NCBI GenBank assembly: GCA_045599345.1
Contig: JAZRVV010000044.1
Location: forward strand, 1 to 37,569
Reading direction: 5' to 3'
Length of the DNA stretch: 37,569 nt
From: UBA1227 sp045599345
Lineage (GTDB): Bacteria > Bacillota > Clostridia > Oscillospirales > Acutalibacteraceae
The notes under the pieces: model-generated
Database searches by the model: none
What the model was told of the DNA's origin: nothing
The model's input: only the letters and a program-made list of their open reading frames with translations
Shown here: positions 32,467 to 37,475 of the stretch, in pieces
How positions within the stretch are numbered: position 1 is the stretch's first letter
How the letters are laid out: each line of letters begins with the position of its first letter
Translations under genes and position numbers: made by a program

Positions 32467-34170
32467 ATGAAATCACAGAAGTTTAAAAGAATTATAGTAT
32501 TACTTTTGGTTACAGCGATGGCTGTGGCTATTCCTAGCTCGTTTGCTAAGTATGCTGGCGGTGTACAAGTTACGAAAATGGCAGTAAAGAAAAAAATGTT
32601 CTCTATTTTTAATACTTATCCTGGAATTTCAAAGGATAAATGTATAGTTCAATTGCCACAGGTTGGATACTATGCCATTATTGCCAAAGGCGGAGATGGA
32701 GCTAACGGTGACGCGTATGCATCAAAAGGTTTGGGACAAGCTGGATCTAGCAAAGGGTATAAAATTGAGGGTGGCATTGGTGGCACAGTTGTTGGTGTCT
32801 ATCAAACAACGGAATCCAATCAATATATTTATGTGGCTCCTGGTGCAGCCGGAGTGAGACCAAATAAGGATAAAAATCCTGGAGACGGTACGGTGGGAGA
32901 AGGTGGCCAAAATGTTTTCGAAAATAAGTTTTATGGCGGCAAAGGATCAACTGTAACTGGTCTTGTGGCTATTACATCTCAGGCACCTGCAAGTGGTGGC
33001 GGCGGAGCTGCGACACTTGTGTACAAGTGCAATGAAAAAGGAGTATATAACACTAGTAATGATAGCGATGTTTTATTTGTGGCTGCTGGTGGTGGCGCTG
33101 GTGGGTCATGGAATGAGGATTATAGACCAAACAGTGGTTTGCCAGGTACTAATTTATTAGGAACTACTGACGCCCCTGGATTTGGCGGTGATGGTGGGTC
33201 AAACTATTTTGATGGCAATGTTTCAGCACCGATAGTTTATTCGAATTCTAGTTATGCATTTTCTTTTTCAAATAAATATGATGGATTTAATGGAACGGGA
33301 TTAGTTACTTCTATTGATACTAGAGGAAAAGCTGGAACAAGTAGTGGCTATGGAGCGGGAGGAACATCAAAAACAACGGGATATAATATTATTACAGGAC
33401 AAACTGCTGGTTCTGGTGCTGCTTTTGCCAAAGGAGGATATGGCGGAAATGGTGCACAGTATGGCGGAGGCGGAGGTGCTGGATATAATGGTGGAGGCGG
33501 AGGCTCCTCTACGGGTGTTAGACAGTCATCGAATCTTCAGCCAGCTGGTGGAGGCGGAGGCGGAGCATCGTATGTTGCTTCTTCAATAATACAAACTAAG
33601 AATGTGGATTATGCTTCTATTATAGATTCTGTTAGTAGCGGAGATAAGTGCATCCCTACACAGTATCCTGTGGGTGACACTTTTGCTGATGGCGATGGAT
33701 ATGTTATTGTAAAATATTTAGGTCCTTCATTACCGAACGAAAGTATTACTGTTATGGCGAGCGCTATGAGCAGAAATATAGTGCAAAAATATACAAATAG
33801 TACTACAAGTACTGCGGTTACAAATAATGACACGAATGATGATTTCTATAAGGCTCTTATGAAAGATGCTGCAATTGCTGATTTTTTAAGAACACGTTTA
33901 TGGACTATTAATTATGAAACGTGTGAGCGAGTAGACTTTTCGATTAATGCTGTTCCAGTATTGTATTTCTCTGATGGAAAAAATATTACCCCTAACAATG
34001 GCGCTACAATAACGGTATGGCGTTATAAAGAGGGAGAATTGAGTAAGGCTACTAATGTTAAAGCGTCAAAGACTAATGTAGCACCGTGGTATAGCAGCCC
34101 GTCATATGAATACAGCCTAAACGATCCAAGTACTGGTACTTACACAAAAGCTGATTTTGCTTTGAACTAG
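32467..34170 (+). CDS. Secreted glycine-rich protein with SipW-type signal
   Basis: 567 residues. The signal (1-28) ends in PSSFAKYAGG, matching the locus motif. The mature protein has a long glycine-rich domain (about 50-415), with runs such as GGGGGAGYNGGGGGSS, YGGKGSTVTG and VAAGGGAGGS, resembling the glycine-rich fold known from ALK/LTK receptors and many bacterial surface proteins. An early QLPQVGYYAIIAKGGDGANG gives a typical domain start. The C-terminal part (about 420-567) is not glycine-rich and unassigned. Codon use is more AT-rich than the core genes. Likely the last gene of the locus, ended by the terminator at 34186. A matrix or adhesive role is inferred. Confidence 0.72.
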   Translation: MKSQKFKRIIVLLLVTAMAVAIPSSFAKYAGGVQVTKMAVKKKMFSIFNTYPGISKDKCIVQLPQVGYYAIIAKGGDGANGDAYASKGLGQAGSSKGYKIEGGIGGTVVGVYQTTESNQYIYVAPGAAGVRPNKDKNPGDGTVGEGGQNVFENKFYGGKGSTVTGLVAITSQAPASGGGGAATLVYKCNEKGVYNTSNDSDVLFVAAGGGAGGSWNEDYRPNSGLPGTNLLGTTDAPGFGGDGGSNYFDGNVSAPIVYSNSSYAFSFSNKYDGFNGTGLVTSIDTRGKAGTSSGYGAGGTSKTTGYNIITGQTAGSGAAFAKGGYGGNGAQYGGGGGAGYNGGGGGSSTGVRQSSNLQPAGGGGGGASYVASSIIQTKNVDYASIIDSVSSGDKCIPTQYPVGDTFADGDGYVIVKYLGPSLPNESITVMASAMSRNIVQKYTNSTTSTAVTNNDTNDDFYKALMKDAAIADFLRTRLWTINYETCERVDFSINAVPVLYFSDGKNITPNNGATITVWRYKEGELSKATNVKASKTNVAPWYSSPSYEYSLNDPSTGTYTKADFALN

Positions 34171-34185
34171 TTGAATATTGAATAT

Positions 34186-34225
34186 GGTGGTTGACTCTTT
34201 TGAGTTGACCACCTTTCTCTTTTTG
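34186..34225 (+). terminator. Terminator of the SipW-type locus
   Basis: 12-bp stem GGTGGTTGACTC / GAGTTGACCACC (34186-34197/34201-34212) with two central G-U wobbles, followed by TTTCTCTTTTTG. Nearly the same hairpin recurs at 35358-35389. Confidence 0.85.
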
Positions 34226-34230
34226 TGTCA

Positions 34231-34259
34231 ATTGATTTTGATGGGGCGCTGTGATAGAA
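34231..34259 (+). promoter_or_regulatory. Promoter of the DUF4160 unit
   Basis: -35 TTGATT (34231-34236), 17-bp spacer, -10 TAGAAT (34254-34259). The next gene starts at 34379, leaving a leader of about 110 nt. Confidence 0.65.
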
Positions 34260-34265
34260 TTTTAA

Positions 34266-34360
34266 TAGTTTAATTGCGGGACAATTAACCGAATGGTTGG
34301 CCAGGAAAGCAGTCTTACGAGTTACAAAGAAGCAGGCATGCGATTAGACCTCTTATTTTA
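34266..34360 (+). other. Unassigned structured leader before DUF4160
   Basis: Holds hairpin TTAATTG / CAATTAA (34270-34276/34282-34288), an alternative AACC/GGTT stem (34287-34290/34295-34298), and a conserved-looking stretch AGTTACAAAGAAGCAGGC. The last segment faintly recalls scaffold ends of TnpB-associated RNAs, but no tnpB or tnpA is present. Could be a regulatory leader or a transposon remnant. Confidence 0.3.
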
Positions 34361-34378
34361 TTGATGGGAGGTGAGAGT

Positions 34379-34645
34379 ATGCCTACTTTGTCAGAATTTT
34401 ATGGAATAAAGATTACTATGAACTGGGATGATTTTGGGGTGCATAAAAAGCCTCATATTCATGCTAAGTATAATGATTCTGAAGCTTCTTTCGGGTTTGA
34501 CGGTGAGGTCCTAAGCGGTATTTTGCCACCTAAACAGGTTAAATTAGTTGTTGCTTGGATAGAAATTCATTTAGAAGAATTAGAAGCAAATTGGGAGCGA
34601 GCAACTAATAAAGGCGAGCTTGAAAGAATTAATCCATTACAATGA
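34379..34645 (+). CDS. DUF4160 protein
   Basis: 88 residues. Family pattern is clear: PTLSEFYGIKITMNWDDFG, HKKPHIHAKYNDSEASFGFDGEVLSG-like, LPPKQVKLVVAWIEIHLEELEANWERA. ATG 34379 follows GGGAGGTGAG; the frame opens earlier at 34361 but that start lacks a site. DUF4160 genes usually sit just before DUF2442 genes, as here (ATGA overlap), and the pair has been treated as a candidate toxin-antitoxin system. No biochemical role is established to my knowledge. Confidence 0.85.
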   Translation: MPTLSEFYGIKITMNWDDFGVHKKPHIHAKYNDSEASFGFDGEVLSGILPPKQVKLVVAWIEIHLEELEANWERATNKGELERINPLQ

Positions 34646-35352
34646 TTGGGGGGAGAGTCTTGAATTGGAGAAATTATTTTGATAGCGAAATGGTTTATGG
34701 CGCTGATAATTATTGGAGCGTAATAGACGTCGAAGTACTTGATGACTTTAAGTTGATGCTTACTTTTAAACATGGGATAAAGAGGCTCTTCGATGCTTCT
34801 TGTTTGTTTGAACAGAGGCCTTTTAAGCGCTTGAAGGAAAAGGAAGTATTTGCAATGGCGCATGTTAATTGCGGCACTATTGAATGGTTGCCAGATGTTG
34901 ATATTGCTCCAGAGTATTTATGGGATAAAAGTATTGCATTAAGTAAGGAGGAAGGAATAATGCAAGAAGTATATGCGTTCATTAAGGAATGTGACACTTA
35001 CTATTTGGCAACAATGGATGGTGATCAGCCAAGAGTAAGACCATTTGGTACTATTGATTTGTTTGAAGATAAGCTTTACATTCAGACTGGTAAGGTAAAG
35101 GATGTATCTAAGCAGTTGCATGCTAATGGTAAGTGCGAACTTTGCTGTTTTGATGGTTCAACATGGCTTAGAGTTTGTGGTACATTGGTAGAGGATGATA
35201 ACGTAGAAGCTAGAAAGCATATGCTTGATGCTTATCCTAACCTTCGTGCTATGTATGATGAGAATGATGGCAATTCAGAAGTGTTCTATTTCGATCATGC
35301 TGTTGCTACATTTAGCTCATTTACAGAGGCTCCAAAGGTTGTTGAGTGGTAA
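34642..35352 (+). CDS. DUF2442 domain fused to pyridoxamine 5'-phosphate oxidase-like domain
   Basis: 236 residues. Residues about 15-100 match DUF2442 (VEVLDDFKLMLTFKHGIKRLFD, NCGTIEWLPDVDIAPEYLWDKS). Residues about 107-236 match a small flavin-binding PNPOx-like protein (FIKECDTYYLATMDGDQPRV, FEDKLYIQTGKVKDVSKQL). Normally these are separate proteins. Inside the frame, ATG 34961 follows AAGGAGGAAGGAAT, a strong ribosome site, so the second domain is probably also made alone from there. The first start may be ATG 34642 (overlapping DUF4160) or TTG 34660 after GGGGGGAG. It looks like an insertion of the DUF4160/DUF2442 pair upstream of an existing gene, losing the stop codon. Confidence 0.75.
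   Translation: MIGGRVLNWRNYFDSEMVYGADNYWSVIDVEVLDDFKLMLTFKHGIKRLFDASCLFEQRPFKRLKEKEVFAMAHVNCGTIEWLPDVDIAPEYLWDKSIALSKEEGIMQEVYAFIKECDTYYLATMDGDQPRVRPFGTIDLFEDKLYIQTGKVKDVSKQLHANGKCELCCFDGSTWLRVCGTLVEDDNVEARKHMLDAYPNLRAMYDENDGNSEVFYFDHAVATFSSFTEAPKVVEW
34961..35352 (+). CDS. Pyridoxamine 5'-phosphate oxidase-like protein (internal start)
   Basis: Alternative product of 130 residues within the previous frame, from ATG 34961. It has the length and N-terminus of stand-alone members of this clostridial family (MQEVYAFIKECDTYYLAT). The Shine-Dalgarno site AAGGAGG directly before it is among the strongest in the window and would not be expected by chance inside a gene. Likely binds FMN or a related cofactor; the substrate is unknown. 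Confidence 0.6.
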
Positions 35353-35360
35353 TTGACAAA
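35334..35360 (+). repeat. 27-bp direct repeat, left copy
   Basis: Covers the last codons of the PNPOx-like gene and the bases after its stop. Matches 36868-36894 at 26 of 27 positions (only 35341 G versus 36875 A). The pair encloses the toxin-antitoxin unit. Confidence 0.85.
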
Positions 35361-35398
35361 GTGGTTGACTCGCTTGAGTTGACCACTTTTCTTTTTTT
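35358..35398 (+). terminator. Terminator after the PNPOx-like gene
   Basis: 14-bp stem AAAGTGGTTGACTC / GAGTTGACCACTTT (35358-35371/35376-35389) with two G-U wobbles and loop GCTT, followed by a T-rich run to 35398. Closely related in sequence to the terminator at 34186. Confidence 0.88.
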
Positions 35399-35406
35399 GC
35401 TTTTAT

Positions 35407-35448
35407 TCGGATAAAGTAATTGAAAAAGTATATCCGATATGTTAAAAT
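35407..35448 (+). promoter_or_regulatory. Promoter and operator of the toxin-antitoxin unit
   Basis: -35 TTGAAA (35420-35425), 17-bp spacer, -10 TAAAAT (35443-35448). Inverted repeat TCGGATA / TATCCGA (35407-35413/35431-35437) brackets the -35. Autoregulation by the HTH-bearing antitoxin is the expected use. Confidence 0.65.
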
Positions 35449-35475
35449 AGTTTTGGTATTGAGGAAGGAGTGGAT

Positions 35476-35862
35476 ATGCCACTATCTGAAAACGAATTAG
35501 AGTTAGCGGATAACTTTTTAAAGCGCTGTAATGCACTTTACAAGACCAATGACTTTGTAATCGAACATAGGGATAAAAACATTCAGTTTGACAAGGAGTA
35601 TTTTTTGACTGTCGGTGAAAAGAAAGAAATATTAACCTCTTTGTTGAAAACTGATTGTTACAAAATGGAAAAGAACGACAATCCTAATTATCCAGATGCA
35701 ATGGTATTTTTCTTTAAAAAGAATTGTGAGCTTGATGTTCTTGGTGAAACCAAAAATGTAGAGTTGTATATCAAAAAGTATATTGATGAAAAGGAACATT
35801 ATTGTACGGTAGACATAATTTCGTTCCATGAATCTGGAATGATAGGAAGGGTGAATATATGA
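35476..35862 (+). CDS. MqsR-like toxin, putative mRNA interferase
   Basis: 128 residues. The central and C-terminal part (FLTVGEKKEILTSLLKTDCY, FFFKKN..., VELYIKKYID, VDIISFHESG) resembles MqsR-family toxins of Firmicutes, whose typical LT..E.KE.I..L...DYY and SFHE strings are recognisable. It is longer than E. coli MqsR (98 residues). ATG 35476 follows AGGAAGGAG; the frame opens at GTG 35470. It precedes and overlaps (ATGA) the antitoxin gene, the same order as mqsRA. If active it would cut mRNA; catalytic residues cannot be assigned with confidence here. Confidence 0.6.
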   Translation: MPLSENELELADNFLKRCNALYKTNDFVIEHRDKNIQFDKEYFLTVGEKKEILTSLLKTDCYKMEKNDNPNYPDAMVFFFKKNCELDVLGETKNVELYIKKYIDEKEHYCTVDIISFHESGMIGRVNI

Positions 35863-36869
35863 GATTTTGCACTAATTGTAGAGAAAAAGTTGATTATAGA
35901 GTTGAATGTAATGAGGATACTATTACTGTACGTGGATTTACATTTACTTATGTTGAGAAAAATGCTGTTTGTTGTAAATGTGGTGAATACATTTATGTGC
36001 CAGAAATAGATGATGAAAATGCAATGGCGCGTAGAAGGGCTTTTGCTAAGGTGGCAGGAATTATTTCTGTTGATGAAATAAATGAAATGCTACACAACTA
36101 TGATATTGGCGTTTCACCTTTTTCTAAGGTTGCAGAACTTGGCGAAGTAACAGTTAGTAGATACATGGGTGGCAGAGTCCCTGCTAGGGATTCATCAGAT
36201 TACCTCTATTCTTTGAAAAGAAATTTTAGAAAGTTTGCGTCTCTTTTAGAAAAACATCGTATGGATATCGCACCTATCGCATATGAAAAAAGTAGAGCCG
36301 CTGTTGATAAGATAGAAAAGTTTTATAGCAATAGCGATGTAAATAAGGTTGCTTTGTACCTCGCTCATAATGATGAGGATATTACGAAACTTGCTTTGCA
36401 AAAATTATTGTTTTTAGCTAATGGCTTGTATGACGCTATTTATGGTGAAAGCTTGTTTTTAACTAAATGTGAAGCTTGGGTATATGGTCCTGTGTATAGG
36501 GATGTGTATAATCAGTTTTCTAAAACGTCTGATAATAGGGTGACGGAGATTGATGAGGATTTCTATGCAAGCATGGAACCGCTGCCGGCAGAGCAGCAGG
36601 AGTTCCTTGATTGCATAATAGCGGTATTTGGCAAATACTCAGGAGGAATGCTGAGTGATATGACTCATTTGCCAAATACGCCATGGGCAATCACGCGAGG
36701 CAACATGCCAGATGATCAGCCGAGCGAGACTGCAATTGATGATGAAATCATCAAAGCATATTTTAGAAATGTAGCATCGGAACATAAAATAGATAAAAAT
36801 AATTTACGTTTAGGCATGGAAAAATACTGTGAGGCTATGGTTAATAGCGTTATGGAAATGAAGGATTAA
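35859..36869 (+). CDS. MqsA-type antitoxin with Panacea (DUF4065) domain
   Basis: 336 residues. An N-terminal zinc ribbon of YgiT/MqsA type (C4, C7, C39, C41) is followed by a helix-turn-helix (about 65-125, GVSPFSKVAELGEVTVSRYMG) and a C-terminal Panacea/SocA-like domain (about 170-325) with KLALQKLLFLANGLYDAIYG, CEAWVYGPVYRDVYNQF and MTHLPNTPWAITRG. Panacea is known as an antitoxin domain paired with many unrelated toxins. This fusion could neutralise the upstream toxin and repress the unit. Codon use is AT-rich compared with the core genes. Confidence 0.85.
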   Translation: MRFCTNCREKVDYRVECNEDTITVRGFTFTYVEKNAVCCKCGEYIYVPEIDDENAMARRRAFAKVAGIISVDEINEMLHNYDIGVSPFSKVAELGEVTVSRYMGGRVPARDSSDYLYSLKRNFRKFASLLEKHRMDIAPIAYEKSRAAVDKIEKFYSNSDVNKVALYLAHNDEDITKLALQKLLFLANGLYDAIYGESLFLTKCEAWVYGPVYRDVYNQFSKTSDNRVTEIDEDFYASMEPLPAEQQEFLDCIIAVFGKYSGGMLSDMTHLPNTPWAITRGNMPDDQPSETAIDDEIIKAYFRNVASEHKIDKNNLRLGMEKYCEAMVNSVMEMKD

Positions 36870-36894
36870 AGGTTATTGAGTGGTAATTGACAAA
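36868..36894 (+). repeat. 27-bp direct repeat, right copy
   Basis: Second copy of 35334-35360 (26/27 identical). It starts at the stop codon of the antitoxin gene and runs into the -35 of the tandem small RNA promoter. Its place suggests that the toxin-antitoxin unit was inserted between the PNPOx-like gene and the RNA gene. Confidence 0.85.
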
Positions 36895-36915
36895 TTACCA
36901 CGTCTAGAATAAAAT
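36880..36915 (+). promoter_or_regulatory. Promoter of the tandem small RNA with palindromic -35 region
   Basis: -35 TTGACA (36887-36892), 17-bp spacer, -10 TAAAAT (36910-36915). A perfect 9-bp inverted repeat GTGGTAATT / AATTACCAC (36880-36888/36893-36901) covers the -35, suggesting a repressor site or cruciform. Confidence 0.78.
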
Positions 36916-36920
36916 ATAGG

Positions 36921-37130
36921 GGAGTTAAGTGAGGTCGGAAAAGGCAGCCGACGCACCCATGTGGTAAAGAGATGATGGATGATCGCCGCCCATCCGCTTA
37001 ACTTCAATAAAGCTAGAAGAGGTCGGAAAAGGTTGCCGACGCACCTTTAAGGTTTTAAGAGATGATGGATGATTTGCCGCCCATCCTTCTAGCGAAAAAG
37101 GAACTCCAAGTGTGACTTGGAGTTCCTTTT
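36921..37130 (+). ncRNA. Tandem small RNA with two structured units (copies 2 and 3)
   Basis: One promoter and one terminator enclose two units: copy 2 at 36924-37002 and copy 3 at 37012-37093, separated by 9 bases. Closing stems are GTTAAGTG/CGCTTAAC and GCTAGAAG/CTTCTAGC; the second differs at several positions on both arms while keeping pairing. Internal hairpin GTCGG/CCGAC, hairpin ACC/GGT, GATGG/CCATC and loop CGCCGC are kept in both. The doubling in one transcript resembles decoy or multi-site binding RNAs. No downstream plus-strand gene is seen. Confidence 0.85.
37100..37130. terminator. Bidirectional terminator between tandem RNA and small gene
   Basis: 11-bp stem GGAACTCCAAG / CTTGGAGTTCC (37100-37110/37116-37126) with T run on the plus side and, on the minus side, TTTTTCGC after the stem. 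It can end both the tandem RNA and the convergent 44-codon gene. The stem matches that at 130-155. Confidence 0.9.
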
Positions 37131-37265
37131 CTATTTACTGGAAATTATTTCTTTTAGTTTTTGGATTGCTACTTCTAACGGTTGCACCTTTCCTTCTTTT
37201 TCATCTTTGATACCTTGATTTAATAATTCATATAATTCCATTTGATCCTTTTCAAGATTATTCAT
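37131..37265 (-). CDS. 44-residue small protein, possible antitoxin fragment
   Basis: Short frame on the minus strand, ATG at 37265, stop at 37131. It has a good RBS (AAAGGAG, complement of 37271-37282 region) 7 bases upstream and a TATAAT -10 (37302-37297). The protein begins MNNLEKDQMELYELL and continues NQGIKDEKEGKVQPLEVAI; it is charged and probably helical. The GIKDxxEGKVxPLEVAIxKL part resembles C-terminal ends of small RelB/Phd-type antitoxins. It lacks a visible toxin partner. Could be a remnant or a genuine small protein. Confidence 0.6.
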   Translation of the reverse strand: MNNLEKDQMELYELLNQGIKDEKEGKVQPLEVAIQKLKEIISSK

Positions 37266-37316
37266 TTTTATTCTCCTTTATTGTTTGTTTAATTACATTA
37301 TATACCACTGGTAAGT

Positions 37317-37392
37317 ACGATAATCGTCACTTGTGATTTTACAAGTGACCGCTCGTATTTGGCATTGTGATTGAATGCTCACGACGAGCGGT
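37317..37392. repeat. Cluster of inverted repeats, unassigned
   Basis: Three nested or adjacent palindromes: ACGAT-A-ATCGT (37317-37327), TCACTTGT/ACAAGTGA (37327-37334/37341-37348) and ACCGCTCGT/ACGAGCGGT (37348-37356/37384-37392) with inner GCATT/AATGC (37362-37366/37374-37378). The set lies upstream of the small minus-strand gene and of small RNA copy 4. Could be operators, a small structured RNA or a mini-element. The rest of the gap to 37440 shows nothing else. Confidence 0.4.
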
Positions 37393-37440
37393 AAATAACG
37401 TAGGTACGAAGTTTCTCTTAAAAATATGTATTAAAAATCA

Positions 37441-37469
37441 TTGACAAATAGGCGAGAGAAATATATAAT
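37441..37469 (+). promoter_or_regulatory. Sigma-A promoter of small RNA copy 4
   Basis: Exact consensus -35 TTGACA (37441-37446), 17-bp spacer, exact consensus -10 TATAAT (37464-37469). The bases after it (GTTTAGAAAGTTAAGTGAGG) are the same as after the copy 1 promoter. Confidence 0.88.
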
Positions 37470-37475
37470 GAGTTT

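Noticed and set aside
32657..33589. Alternative-frame ORFs inside the glycine-rich gene
   Set aside because: They arise from repetitive GGN codons read in other frames and have no start signals.
34186..36894. Complete transposon or prophage
   Set aside because: No transposase, recombinase or phage gene is present; only direct repeats and accessory cassettes are seen.
36924..37093. CRISPR-like array
   Set aside because: Units are about 80 bp, conserved throughout with compensatory changes, have only two adjacent copies, no spacers and no cas genes; they are RNA genes with promoters and terminators.
36924..37093. Tandem riboswitch controlling a downstream gene
   Set aside because: A terminator follows on the same strand and the next gene is on the opposite strand; no anti-terminator or regulated start is visible.
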